Shown here: positions 1 through 10,022 of the stretch, piece after piece
Layout: each line of letters begins with the position of its first letter
Numbering within the stretch: the stretch's first letter is position 1
NCBI GenBank assembly: GCA_964019335.1
Contig: OZ025715.1
Location: forward strand, 248,001 to 312,000
Source: Diplonema japonicum
Lineage: Eukaryota; Euglenozoa; Diplonemea; Diplonemida; Diplonemidae
DNA length: 64,000 bases
Direction: 5' to 3'
Made by a program: the position numbers and the translations under genes
Notes under the pieces: generated by a model
The model's input: only the letters and a program-made list of their open reading frames with translations
Told to the model about the DNA's origin: nothing
Databases searched by the model: none

Positions 1-1
1 C

Positions 2-754
2 GGCAAGAAATCAGGAAGAGAAGGCGACGACGCGAAGCGGAAACGGGCCCCGAACGTGTACGACCAGGAACAGTACAAGAAGAAACCGAAGCAGGGCGAC
101 GACGACGACGACGACGGGCTGAAAAAGATCGGGAGGTGGGGGGAACAGTTTGTTCACCGATACCTAACGAACCGACCCAACCCGCTCCAAGAGTGTTCTT
201 GGGTCAACGAAGTAGAAGAGACAGGCGCCTCCTATGACCTGGTCGTCAGGAAGAAGGACCCCAACACTGGCATCGTGACTGTGGTGTACATTGAAGTGAA
301 AACCACCGTCGCCAACGCGAAAATGTTCTTTTCCGTCACCCACCGCGAGCTGCAGTTCGCTCAGATCCAAGGTTCGAACTTTCACATCTACCGTGTCTTT
401 GCCGCTGGTTCCAGTAACGCTCGCATCACGATAATCAAGGATCCCATTGGCGAGGTGAGACGGGGCGCCATAGCTGTGTCGGGTGCTGTCACCATGACCC
501 TGAAACCCTTCATCGCCCGGAGCAAGATACAAGAAATCGAATCTGATGCGCTTCCCGAAATGCCAAAACCCGTGCAAACAATGGTATGTGTGGGAGGGGA
601 CGTACAATGGGGGGAAATTAAAAAAAAAAAAAAAAAAAAGGTTCTCCGCCTTACCAAAACTGACGTTTCGGACCCTACGGGGTTGAACATCAGAAAAGAC
701 CTTGTTATCAATAAGCATATTGCCGCTCCTGGGGTCACGGTATGAGCATTTAAA

Positions 755-785
<31 letters not shown>

Positions 786-929
786 CAGGCTGACGGAGAG
801 GCGCTTCCTGGGTGGAAGATTATCAGTATAAATGACACTCCGGTGGCCAACATTTCCGAGCTGAAGCAAACCCTGGCCCGCTCGGGTCTGAATCTGGTTA
901 TCTGCCTTCAAGCACCGTCAGTCAGTTAA
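2..929 (+). CDS. DUF3883 (NO VEIN C-terminal type) plus PDZ-like protein, 5' partial
   Basis: The reading frame is already open at the window edge, so the start lies upstream. I read three exons: 2-583, 641-739 and 789-929. The introns are 57 nt (GTATG...AAAAG) and 49 nt (GTATG...CACAG). The main exon matches the DUF3883 pattern: a GRWGEQFV helix, then a YDLVV strand, the IEVKTT nuclease-like core, and FSVTHRELQFA followed by IYRVF. The last two exons encode a PDZ-like fold with GWKIISINDTPV, which resembles the usual carboxylate-loop to beta-strand segment. The family is related to restriction-endonuclease folds, but its biochemical role is poorly defined. An Asp-rich run precedes the domain. 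The first intron is divisible by three and free of stops, so an unspliced reading frame also exists. The domain call is firm; the function is unknown. Confidence 0.75.
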
Positions 930-1283
930 AGGGGGGGGGCGGGAGAAATCAATCTCTTATGACACAAAACAACGCATCACTTCTTTTTTTTTTGTTTTTT
1001 CTTTCCGCTTCTTTATTTCTTCCCGTTGTAAACTCAGGTAAGCCCAAGTTCTCCGATCTGATTGTTCATTATGATTGTTAGGAATGGGAATAGTCTTCAT
1101 ATTGTTGAGATGTTTGCTCTGATCGCTTTTTGATCTCTTCCCCATTCAAAAAAAAAAAAAAAAAAAAAAAAAGGAAGAAGAAAATGAAGGGGTCAATTAA
1201 TTAATTATTCACTTCACAGGGCTTTTTTAAAAAACCTCTCAAACCCCCCCCCTTTTTTTTTACTTACACATGATTTACACTGG
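930..1283. other. Intergenic, homopolymer-rich
   Basis: It holds a G8 run, T runs, a run of about 26 A near 1148 and TTAATTAATTAATT near 1196. I see no gene or RNA. It probably contains the 3' UTR of the upstream gene and the 5' leader of the next one. Confidence 0.6.
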
Positions 1284-2405
1284 ATGGCATTTTTTGTGGG
1301 TTTAGTTGTGGTGAGCAAGGCGGCCTGCGCGGGAGGGGTTGCTACAGGAGCCCTGTCGTTGCTGTGGCAAGCAAGCGATGCGTGTATAGGAGGCGAGGTG
1401 AGGCTGACAAAGCAGGAACGGTCGAGGAGGTTGAGGAGGAAACAGTCGATTGAAATAAACAAAAACCAACAGCACAAGTGGGTGTCGCACCTGGGGAACA
1501 TCGAGGCGAAAAGTGTGCTACAGGCTTTTTGCGGTGGGGTGGTGGCGGGAACCGTTGGGGGCGCTCTCTGGACAGGCGCACACGGCGTGGCAACAACGGC
1601 CATCCCGCTCACTAAAGAACCGTGGATCACAGTAATAGAACTCGTGGGTGCAGGGCTTGTCCTGTGGACGCCAACGTTCGTCTTGCTAACAAGAACCAAT
1701 CAAGAGATCGAGCATGGCGTGCCCTTCTACTTCTTCGACGGCATGGTCTTGGGCACTGCGTGGTTCTCAGCAACATCGTTATTCGGGTTCAGATCACTGT
1801 CGAAAATGGGGCTTTGCACCACATCCGGGTTCACCGCCCTCATGCTCCTTGTTTTCGTCACGAAGTACGGTTACTACCAAAGCAGCAAACGTGTTTTGTA
1901 CACAGGGCCCATCACGACCATCAGCCACAAATGGCTTATCACAGCAGGGGTTGTGTCAGGGACGTTTTTGTCTGTAGCATTGGCTGTGACGCCGTTCTAC
2001 CATCCGGGGCAGTTCCTCGTGTGGGGGATCACCAACCCTGCCCTGATGTACACTATGTGTGTTGCCGCTGAGCAGGAAATCGAATGCGAGCAGATGGGGA
2101 ACTACCGCAAGACGGTTAACGAGGACTATCTGCAGCAGCGGCGGTTCATCAGAGCCTTGCTTCCCATGGCAGGGCTGCCCTTTGGGTACGTTGCCGACAG
2201 AGACGATGTGTCGAAAGCTGTGAAGGTTGGTCTTGCTGGGATCGGTGCGCTGGCCTTGGGAGCGAACATCTTCCTCTTCCACGACGAGTGGAACGCGTTC
2301 ATCATCGACGAGGCGAACTACGTGCCGCCCATGGACGCCATCCCCTTCGTGCCCAGCGAGGACGAACAGGACGAAGACGAAAAAAAGGAAACCCCACAAC
2401 AGTAA
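1284..2405 (+). CDS. Polytopic membrane protein, unrecognised
   Basis: An intronless 373-residue frame with seven or eight hydrophobic segments. The clearest are near residues 75-95 (a Gly-rich stretch), 115-137, 150-170, 180-197, 215-238, 246-262 and 318-336. A basic stretch (RRLRRK) follows the first hydrophobic segment and the C-terminus is acidic (EDEQDEDEKKE). The ATG at 1284 is the first in frame after the T-rich leader. I do not recognise the family. The next gene starts only 69 bp downstream on the same strand, but nothing shows co-transcription. Confidence 0.7.
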   Translation: MAFFVGLVVVSKAACAGGVATGALSLLWQASDACIGGEVRLTKQERSRRLRRKQSIEINKNQQHKWVSHLGNIEAKSVLQAFCGGVVAGTVGGALWTGAHGVATTAIPLTKEPWITVIELVGAGLVLWTPTFVLLTRTNQEIEHGVPFYFFDGMVLGTAWFSATSLFGFRSLSKMGLCTTSGFTALMLLVFVTKYGYYQSSKRVLYTGPITTISHKWLITAGVVSGTFLSVALAVTPFYHPGQFLVWGITNPALMYTMCVAAEQEIECEQMGNYRKTVNEDYLQQRRFIRALLPMAGLPFGYVADRDDVSKAVKVGLAGIGALALGANIFLFHDEWNAFIIDEANYVPPMDAIPFVPSEDEQDEDEKKETPQQ

Positions 2406-2474
2406 ATTCTTTTCATTTTCTTTTTTTTCCTTCTTTCCTCGTATTCAAACCATGTACAAGAGCAGCCTTCCACC

Positions 2475-3611
2475 ATGGACCAATTGGTTGACAATGCGTC
2501 GTTGAGAGACGCTCCCGTGCTTCCAGAAATGGTGCGGCTGCCTGGTGGTGGTGTGGTTCACGTCTTGGGATCGGTGAAGGAAGTGTTGGAAGCGTGTGAG
2601 TACGCGAGCAAGCTTCACAAAAGACTTCGAGATGCAACGTGCGACGCCGATCGCTTCACGGAGCTGAGCAACACAAAAACCACGGTGGACCTTTACGACG
2701 AGCTCCTGGACAACAAGGCCACGGCACTGCGCCACGCCATTCTATCAGAACCCCCTGTGGACGGCAGGGAGTACCTTTGGGAGGTTCTCTCCGCAGCGCA
2801 AAGCGTCCGCCGCTGGTTCATCTCCCTGCAAAAATTTTTAGTCCTGCAACTAAACGACACCATGGCAGAGGAGGCCTCCTACGCCGCGGTTGAAAGGGAA
2901 TACCTTACTACCCAAAACAACCCTAACGAGCAGCACCCGACGTTGTCTAACAAACGACACACATACCCATCTGCGAACTCGTCTGCAAGTAGAACGGACG
3001 GGATAGAAGGGCTTATCAACAACGCCTGCTACCAACTGGGGAGGGAGCGGAGACGGTTATGGCAAGAAAGAGGAATAGGTGACGACGGGAAACAGTGCAC
3101 AGAACAAGGTACAGAGGGTGGGTTATGGAGATTTTTGAAGCCGTTGAAATGCAGTTGCGGCACCGCAGGGCCGGGGTACCCTACATCGCCTCTGCTTGAA
3201 CAGCTTGTTGCCGATGTGGCGGATCTTAGACAAAAGGTTGCGAAGCATGATCCGAATAACTCGCAGGAACGGCTCATGGTGTCTGTTGTTGATGCCGCCC
3301 TTTGCTCTCTTGATCCTGAAAAAGTTCGAGATGGTGAGGAACTCCGTTTTTTCCGTTCGGAGCTTTCCAAGCTTGAGGAGCTTATCTTGGACGCCTCGGG
3401 GCTTATTGGTGTTGAAAACCCAGCCGCCGTAGCCTCCTCCCGTGTCACGCTCGGCTCCGTCAAACACGCCCTCAACGGGCACCACAAGCTCCTCTTATCA
3501 CGATTCCAAGAGTTGCAAGAGTTCCCAACCGCGAGGGACTACCAAGAACTCTTTGCACTCTGTGAGGCGCACCTTGAAACCATTCAAGACACCGAACGTA
3601 GGTTGCCTTAA
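2475..3611 (+). CDS. Unrecognised soluble helical protein
   Basis: A 378-residue intronless frame starting in a good context (CCACCATGG). The sequence looks predominantly helical with no membrane segment. It has a charged N-terminal half, a Ser/Asn-rich low-complexity middle (about residues 150-175), a CSC motif near residue 224, and further helices to the C-terminus. No catalytic signature is visible and I do not recognise the family. Amino-acid composition is balanced and the frame is long, so coding is likely. Confidence 0.65.
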   Translation: MDQLVDNASLRDAPVLPEMVRLPGGGVVHVLGSVKEVLEACEYASKLHKRLRDATCDADRFTELSNTKTTVDLYDELLDNKATALRHAILSEPPVDGREYLWEVLSAAQSVRRWFISLQKFLVLQLNDTMAEEASYAAVEREYLTTQNNPNEQHPTLSNKRHTYPSANSSASRTDGIEGLINNACYQLGRERRRLWQERGIGDDGKQCTEQGTEGGLWRFLKPLKCSCGTAGPGYPTSPLLEQLVADVADLRQKVAKHDPNNSQERLMVSVVDAALCSLDPEKVRDGEELRFFRSELSKLEELILDASGLIGVENPAAVASSRVTLGSVKHALNGHHKLLLSRFQELQEFPTARDYQELFALCEAHLETIQDTERRLP

Positions 3612-3927
3612 CATGTTGTATGAAGAGAGAGGGTGAGGGTGAGGGAGAGGGAGTATTTTTTTTATTCGCAACAAATCGGGGGGGAGGGGGGGGGGGGGGG
3701 GGGGGGGGTAAGTCGCTCTTTGAATTTTCTTTTAAAAAAAGAAGGAAATCAGTAGGGACGTGTGTTGAAAGTGATTTTTTTTTTGTTACTCCTATTCCTA
3801 TTATTTTAACTCATTGTCGCACCCAGCATTCGGCAGTGTTTTTGGTGTTGGCCTGGCGTCGACCCATTCCGGCGTAGTTCCCCTCATCGTCGAAGCCGTT
3901 TTTTTTTTTTTTTTAACCGAGCGGTAC
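3612..3927. other. Intergenic with G-rich tract
   Basis: A (GAGGGT)-like purine repeat lies near 3626-3650, and an almost pure G run of about 30 nt at 3678-3708 could form G-quadruplexes. A T-rich tract (about 3899-3914) immediately precedes the reverse transcriptase frame. No gene is seen. The 5' boundary of the retroelement may lie within this stretch. Confidence 0.55.
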
Positions 3928-6900
3928 ATGCTGTCCGCCGCCGGGGTGACGAATGTGAAGCCGTTCGTAGGCAGGGGGGAACCACGGGAGCTGTCGGAGA
4001 AGATGGTGGCGGCGAAGTCGACTGGGACGTCAGGAGGGGCGGCCGCGCGGGACCAGACGATGCACGGCAACCTGAAGAGGAAGATTCAGGCTCTCAGGAT
4101 CGGGCTGAACGAGGCGCTGCTGCGGGGTGGACCAGGAACGCTGCCGGCGATGCTGCATGGGACGTGGAAGAACATCGTGAAGCTGGCCGGGAAGATGCGC
4201 CTCGGGGTCGTGCCGGACGAAGATCTCCTACGGGGACCCAGCCTGGAAGCCGCGCTGGTGGGACTGCAGGAGCTGGAGGCTGCAGCGGACCAGGGTGACA
4301 TGGAAACGGTGAAGCAGCAGCGTCTGGAGAACGAGGCAAGATACAGGAAGCGGGTGGCGGCTGATTTCCGTGACGACAGACGGCGTATCGTGGCGTACGT
4401 CAAGGGGGACAAGGAAGCCCACACACTGGCAGTTGCGAAAGAGGACAGTAGGTTGACGGTAGATCTGGAGGAGATCGACGCACTGATGAGGGGGGCGTGG
4501 GCCTCTGTCTTCCACCTGTACCCGAACAAGAGCGACCGGCCCTCCTACGCTGCCTTCAAGGAGAGGTATGGCAAGTATGTCGACGGGCACCCCATGGAAC
4601 TGGAACCGATCACGGGTGGCGACCTCAGGGAGGTGCTGAACAGTAGGCCGGCGAGAGGAACCCCGGGTGTGGACGGCTGGAGGATCGCGGAGCTGAAGGC
4701 TATACCTGACGCGCTGCTGGAGAGGTGGGCGCAGCTCTTCAACATCATCGAGGAGACCGGCGAATGGCCGGAGGCGCTACTGACGGCACTCGTCTCCCTG
4801 ATACCCAAGGGTGAGGACAGATCCCCGCTGAACCATCGGCCGATCACGGTCACCAGCGCTGTGTACAGGCTGTGGGCGACGACGAGGATGAGGCGCATCT
4901 TGGTCTGGCAGGAGTCGTGGGCGCACACGTCACAGCACGGTTTCAGGTCGAGGAGAGGGACGGACACGCTGCTGCTGGAGCTGACGACGCAACTCGAGGA
5001 AGCCCTGCTGTCGGGCACACCGATGCACGGTCTCGCACTGGACTTTGTCAAGTGCTTCGACCGCATCCCGCGGGAGGTGGCACTTGGACTGATGGGGGAC
5101 CTGGGGCTACATCAGAACATACTGCGGCCGCTGACGACGATGTACGAGTCCCTCAGGCGGAGGTTCAAGTACCCGACACGGGGTGGGTGACGAGTTCGCC
5201 ACATCGAACGGCATCTTGCAGGGGTGCCCGATCTCGGTGGTGATGGTGAACGCGCTGGTGGGGGTGATGGTGAGGGCGATCATGGCGGAGGTGCCCGGGG
5301 CAGATTCCCTGTCGTACGCAGATGACGTGTACCTGATTGCAGCTCTGCTCAGCGCACTGGAGAAGGCGGCAGCGGGGGTAGGCGAATTCTCTCTGCTAAC
5401 GGGGATGAGTCTCAACCTGAAGAAGACGGACATGTTCTCCACAGAAGGGTCCGGGTCGGTGAAGTGTGGGCGGGAAGTGCTTGCAGCCAAGACGGAGGAA
5501 GTGCTTGCAGCCAAGACGGAGATCAGCGCCCTGGGCATCAAGGTTTGCATGGACGGCGAGCACAGGGCCAAGCCCCTTGTGGGAATGGAGCGGGCGTGCG
5601 GAAGGCTGGCTGCCATGCCGTTGGGATTCTCACAGAAGGCAAGGATCATCTCCAGCTCCATCCTCCCCTCTTGCCTCTACGGTGTTGCGTATGCCCCCCC
5701 CTCGAAAGTGGATGCAGGCACAATCCGGTCGAGAGTAGCGACATGCCTCTGGGGACCGAAGTTCAAGATGCGCTCACCGTGTGCTGTAGCGAACATCTTG
5801 CTGCCGGGGCACACGACGGACCCGCTGGTGGTGACGCTTTATCGACTGTTGTGCACGGTGGTGAAGGTTGGTAGGTCGGATGCAGAGCTGTGGGACCGGA
5901 TGGGAAGGTGTGCCGCCCTGTACCTGCAGAGCGACGTGGAGGCCCAGGGACCAGTGGGAACCCTAGTGAGACGATGGCTGCCGGCGATCGGGAAGAGCTG
6001 GAGTTTTGTGGAAGGGCTGCGTACCACGACCGAGCGGGAACGCAAATACGAGATCCGCCGAGTGGCACGGGCCATGACAGCAGCGGAACAAGCAGAAGGG
6101 AGGACCTCCTACAGCGGCATGTCAGAGGGGGCCGACCCGGTCACGAACGGGTGGTGGAGGGCGCTCGCGAACAACCCGATGGCGGCGTACAGGTTGAGGA
6201 GGCTGATTGCTGGGGCGGTGTTTGCGGTGTACCCTGCGGTGCGGGGAGTGGCGGAGGGGCCAACCCGCTGCAGCACCTCTGTGACGTGTGTGGGGAGCGT
6301 TACGGCAGCTACACCGAGGTGCTGGAGCACGCCCTCTGGCGATGCGAACTCGGAGATGCGGTGCGGGGCAAGGCAGAGTATGCGAGTCTCGACCCGGCGA
6401 CCATGCCGAACGCGACGGCGCTCCACGGGATAGTGCCCAGGGGATGCCAAGACAAGCCGAGGGCCCTGTTGGTGCAAAGGTACCTGCTGGAGGTGGTCAC
6501 ACTGAGGGATACGGCGGTGGAAGCGAACCGCGCATTGCAGACGCAGACATACCCGTGGCGGGTGGTCGTGACGGGAAGGGCACACCCGACGCCGACGGTG
6601 GCCGAATTACGTGGGCTGGGGGCATCGGGGAAGGTGATGGACAGGCTGCTGGGGCCGGTGCTGAGGTGGCTGAGTGGCTTGCTGTGGGATGACGCCCCTG
6701 GACGGCACACGACGGTTACGACGCTGGAGCTTGCCCTCGACTTCGAGCGGGAGACGGAGCTGCCGCTAGACGACGGCGGGGAAGTGGGCAAGGTGGAGGA
6801 CCTGGGCGTCAAGGCAAGGAGGCTGAGGTATGTGCTGAGACGTGTCCAGGACCTGTACCACGCTGATGGCAGAAGGACGGCGTTCCCAGCAGCGCGAGTG

Positions 6901-7104
6901 GATCGCGTCAACTCCCTGCGCTGTATAGGAGGACCGACCACACACGGGTATGACAGGAGGCCAGTACTCCCGGAGCGAACCATGAGCAGCATCGAAGGCT
7001 TGCGTGACACGTACCTGTCGCAGACCCCGACAAGGCTGCCCCGCAGTTTTACCACCGCAGTAGGAACCCGCCAGAGCCCCCAGAACGGGGACAACGGGGA
7101 CTAA
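3928..7104 (+). mobile_element. LINE-like non-LTR retrotransposon, RT frame with two frameshifts
   Basis: One long reverse transcriptase frame, read from the ATG at 3928, is split at two points. Near 5180 a G4 run carries one G too many. Near 6250 a G run is one G short. The two errors offset each other, so the frame resumes and ends at 7104 (about 1,050 residues). Visible RT landmarks are RGTPGVDGW, the SLIPKG segment, HRPITV, motif A (LDFVKCFD), NGILQGCPIS and the catalytic YADD at 5314-5325. Downstream is a C-x2-C-x12-H-x4-C zinc-knuckle-like motif (about 6280-6345), as found C-terminal to the RT in many LINEs. I see no apurinic-type endonuclease and no restriction-like PD/D-ExK signature, and no separate ORF1. 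A run of about 40 T follows at about 7151. The element is GC-richer than the surrounding spacers. The shifts could be mutations or homopolymer sequencing errors. Confidence 0.85.
5474..5521 (+). repeat. 24-bp in-frame tandem duplication inside RT
   Basis: Two perfect copies of a 24-base unit beginning GAAGTGCTTGCAGCC lie side by side and add the residues EVLAAKTE. They sit shortly after the YADD box. The duplication keeps the frame. Confidence 0.85.
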
Positions 7105-7149
7105 GAACAGCGCGGCCGGTGAGCGCAAAAACGCATACCTTAAAAGAAT

Positions 7150-7187
<38 letters not shown>

Positions 7188-7300
7188 TATTATTTCAATA
7201 AAACCGGGGACACAGTGAATGAAGTAAAAAAAAAAAAAAAGTTGAGGGGAGGGAGCGATTTCAAATAAATTTATAGAGAAAAAGAAAAAAAAGAAAGAAA

Positions 7301-7660
7301 ATGACGGAAGGTGGTGCTCCCCTAGATGTTGTGGCCCTTGCGATTCTAGGCCTTTGGGGTGTGATGCTGTGCTTCGTGCTCTATTCGATTGCAAGCAGCA
7401 AGTACTCCGCTTTAGCTCTGTTCACAGTGCCGGTCGGGTTATTGTCGTTGGTAGTAGTGGCCATTGTCAGCTCGGAGGTAGCTGCGTACACTCCTTTCGG
7501 TCTTTTGGACGAGTTCGCACAGGCCTTCATCCCTGCAAAGCTGAAGGCGGTAGATGTCATTTTGTCAGGACTGCTGGTTATGGTGGCCTTCGGTTTCAGC
7601 AGTGTCACTGGCGAAATCGACAAGCTGACAAGAGAACTCCTCAAAACCACACCGAAATAA
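7301..7660 (+). CDS. Small membrane protein, three predicted TM helices
   Basis: A 119-residue frame whose ATG follows an A-rich leader (AAAGAAAATG), like other starts here. Hydrophobic segments lie near residues 9-30, 38-58 and 83-102, followed by a charged C-terminal tail (EIDKLTRELLKTTPK). There is no cleavable signal pattern and no family I recognise. The hydropathy periodicity and leader support a real gene. The frame is flanked by poly-A and poly-T spacers. Confidence 0.6.
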   Translation: MTEGGAPLDVVALAILGLWGVMLCFVLYSIASSKYSALALFTVPVGLLSLVVVAIVSSEVAAYTPFGLLDEFAQAFIPAKLKAVDVILSGLLVMVAFGFSSVTGEIDKLTRELLKTTPK

Positions 7661-7780
7661 GAGAAAACAAAACAAAAAAAAAAAAACAAAAAGTGTTGTG
7701 TTATTAAACCCCCCTCACCCCCTTCTTTTACTCTTTCTCAATATCAATGCAGCAACCCACCTCCCTCATATGAAAACATA

Positions 7781-8806
7781 ATGGACAACGAGCGTTACTA
7801 CTCACCCTTACGGCCGGAAAAGGGCCAACGACAGCTAGACGATGAAATGATGGTGTTGAAGAAAGCGTGGACGGAGCTGAAAAAATCGATGCAGGAAATA
7901 AACGAGGATGACGAAGGATCGAAAAGGATGTTGAGGGACGCCATTGAAGATGTGCGGGCAAGGCTCATAGCATTGACCAGTGCAGGGTCGGGGAGGATGT
8001 CGCCGGCTCCACCTGAACGGAGCTCGTCGGTGACACCACCGATGAAACATTCTTCGCCGAGCTGTCGGCCGGAAGATTTTGTAGAACAACCGCCGCTTCC
8101 GATGGCGAACCCTGCTAGACCAGCCACACCACCAAGCCCCCCGACGGCTCACACACCACCGCAGCGAACAATGGAACTTGAAGCATTGTACAGTGGTTAT
8201 GTCAAACCGCCGACTCCACCTGCTCGGGCTATTCTGCTGTCAACGCATCAGCCTCACGAGGCGATTCCTGCGGCGTACCGCCCGCCTTCAAACCCGGCTG
8301 CAATTCGTGTTAAAACGTTGAAAAATGTTCCAATCGCTGTGGCGCCTTATCAGCCTGCACAGTCGGTTGTTGATCCTGGCTGCAGCCCTAGTCCTCAACG
8401 TTCTGATCCAGACGTTGCACCCTTCAAGCAAGGCAATGTTGACCTCCCGCCTACAATGGAAGTGTATCTCGTTTCCTCTCAAAACGGAGTTCGAAAGTAC
8501 CATCGGCGGTATCTCCACCTCCTGGGCAACACGTGGGTTGTATTCTCGTCGGGTGAAGGTTTACACAGCAGCCTCCGGCCCAGGGAGCAGGTCTCTCTCA
8601 ATGCCGTTATCGGGTTCGCACCAGTTGACCAGTCTGGGCAAGGCTTTCACGAGACGGAACCTGGGTGGTTCCTTTTGTCCACGACGCACTCCTCTTACCT
8701 AGCCATTGCAACACACCCCTCTGAACTGCAGGCTTGGATACAATGGTTTGCATCGACACACCCTTTAGTACAGCTGGGTGCGACCGCTGCTGTCATACGA
8801 CCTTAG
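7781..8806 (+). CDS. Pro-rich protein with C-terminal PH-like domain
   Basis: An intronless 341-residue frame. Residues 20-65 form a charged, probably coiled segment. Residues 70-170 are Pro/Ser-rich and likely disordered (PSPPTAHTPPQR). Residues about 220-335 resemble a pleckstrin-homology fold: a hydrophobic beta run around GNTWVVFSSG, then GWFLLSTTHSSYLAIAT, then an ending helix with the typical Trp in ELQAWIQWFAST. PH domains usually bind phosphoinositides or proteins at membranes. The specific ligand and role cannot be inferred. Coding is confident; the PH call is moderate. Confidence 0.65.
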   Translation: MDNERYYSPLRPEKGQRQLDDEMMVLKKAWTELKKSMQEINEDDEGSKRMLRDAIEDVRARLIALTSAGSGRMSPAPPERSSSVTPPMKHSSPSCRPEDFVEQPPLPMANPARPATPPSPPTAHTPPQRTMELEALYSGYVKPPTPPARAILLSTHQPHEAIPAAYRPPSNPAAIRVKTLKNVPIAVAPYQPAQSVVDPGCSPSPQRSDPDVAPFKQGNVDLPPTMEVYLVSSQNGVRKYHRRYLHLLGNTWVVFSSGEGLHSSLRPREQVSLNAVIGFAPVDQSGQGFHETEPGWFLLSTTHSSYLAIATHPSELQAWIQWFASTHPLVQLGATAAVIRP

Positions 8807-9072
8807 AAGGGGTAAAAAAAGAGGAAAAAAATGTGGGTTTTTTTTATTTTTTATTTATTTATTCCCCCTGTTCCTCTCCTACCCATCGTTTGTAAAACAT
8901 TGAAACTATATCACCACAAAGCGTTCCTCTTTTCTTTTTTTTTTTTTGTATCTTTTTGTTTGTTTTGTCCCCCCCCCCCCCCCTTTGTCTCCTGTCTCCC
9001 TGTCTTATTATTATGCTGTTTTTCTTTTGCATTGGTCACATCACAAGAGTTGGTGTTGTTTGTGAAATGTTG
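8807..9072. other. Non-coding, T- and C-run rich
   Basis: It holds a T-rich 3' flank, a run of about 17 C near 8970 and no convincing gene. Composition shifts to GC-richer, coding-like sequence from about 9070. Confidence 0.5.
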
Positions 9073-9334
9073 TCAAGCCCCCGGACTGATCTCCGCGATA
9101 AGTGAGGTCTCCGCGACCTTGTCCGATGGCGTCTTGACCTCCGCGGTCAGCCAGGTCTCCGCGACCTTTTTTGCCTTCCTTCACCTCCCGGATGAACCTG
9201 GTGCCTTCAGGGCTGCCAAGGAACCCTCCGAGCACTTCTGCCAATGTTGTTTTCAAGGGGAGTTGCTTTGGGGATGGCTTCGATTTTGAAGAGCGAGCGG
9301 GAGAAACTTGGATCGCCCAAATGCATGGCCTGCT
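9073..9334 (-). pseudogene. Decayed minus-strand coding relic
   Basis: On the minus strand this GC-richer stretch reads as an amphipathic, Lys/Glu-rich protein end (TTLAEVLGGFLGSPEGTRF, then REVKEGKK). The reading continues in the neighbouring frame as KVAETWLTAEVKTPSDK and VAETSLIAEISPGA to a stop at 9073. The two frames join if the A6 run at the KK codons is one base too long. The continuing part contains an internal repeat (KVAET..L.AE). A stop lies in the first frame at about 9335. Further upstream to about 9460, other coding-like snatches occur in mixed frames. This looks like a former gene, or a gene with a sequencing error. No family recognised. Confidence 0.35.
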
Positions 9335-9606
9335 CTAATTCCGAGCTCCAAGCCCGCCATCAGTTCCTTCTGTCTTCTTCACGGCCGTGTCACACCTGGA
9401 AGACGCATTCGTCATTCGCGGGGGCCTTGGGGGTGTCAATGGGATATTCTTGAACTGTAATCAGTTGAGCAGATTTCGACATTTCGTTTCCGCAAAGCTG
9501 CCTCGACTCTTTTTAGCAATAACATTCTTGTTTACACAAAATAAAAAATAAAATAAAAAAGAGGTGGGAGAGTGGGAAGGGGAAACGAGTTGGTGAGGGA
9601 AAAAAG

Positions 9607-9885
9607 ATGTCGGAAGTAAGCCCAGCTCTTCTCTCCATGTTTTCCGACAGCGAAGAGGCGAAGAAAGTGGTGGCAGCATCGACACAAAGCCACTCAACAG
9701 GGCCATCCAGACAGGCCCTGGCCCCGCAAGCCTATTTGGAAGCCACAGTGATACCAATATTGTTGCAAGGGCTCGAGGCACTCGGACAGGCGAAGGAGCA
9801 GCCAGACCCTATGAAGCGGCCAGATGATGCTTTGGAATTTCTGGCTGCGTTCTTGATTGCGAATAACCCGCAGAAAAATGGTTGA
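9607..9885 (+). CDS. DPY30: DPY30-like protein
   Basis: A 92-residue protein; the ATG follows an A-rich leader. Residues about 43-88 match the Dpy-30 motif: YLEATVIPILLQGLEALGQ followed by the PDDALEFLAAFLI helix and NNP. The motif forms a four-helix dimer that docks onto ASH2-type or A-kinase anchoring proteins. In most eukaryotes DPY30 is the small core subunit of COMPASS/MLL histone H3K4 methyltransferases; related proteins also occur in flagellar radial spokes. The length is typical for stand-alone DPY30 (about 90-100 aa). Domain certain; the choice between chromatin and axonemal paralogue cannot be made here. Confidence 0.85.
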   Translation: MSEVSPALLSMFSDSEEAKKVVAASTQSHSTGPSRQALAPQAYLEATVIPILLQGLEALGQAKEQPDPMKRPDDALEFLAAFLIANNPQKNG

Positions 9886-10022
9886 AAAAACCTCAAGAAA
9901 AATATGTCTTTTCTATGTTTATTATTTTCGCTTTTTTTTATTTTTATTTTTATTTTTATTATTATTACACAATACACAGGAGGGCGACAGAAGGGAAGGA
10001 AAAAAAGAAGAAAAAGGGAAAG

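Noticed and set aside
3626-3708. Telomere or subtelomere signal in the G-rich tract
   Set aside because: Units are irregular GAGGGT/GAGGG and pure G with no TTAGGG- or TTTAGGG-like array; the tract is interstitial.
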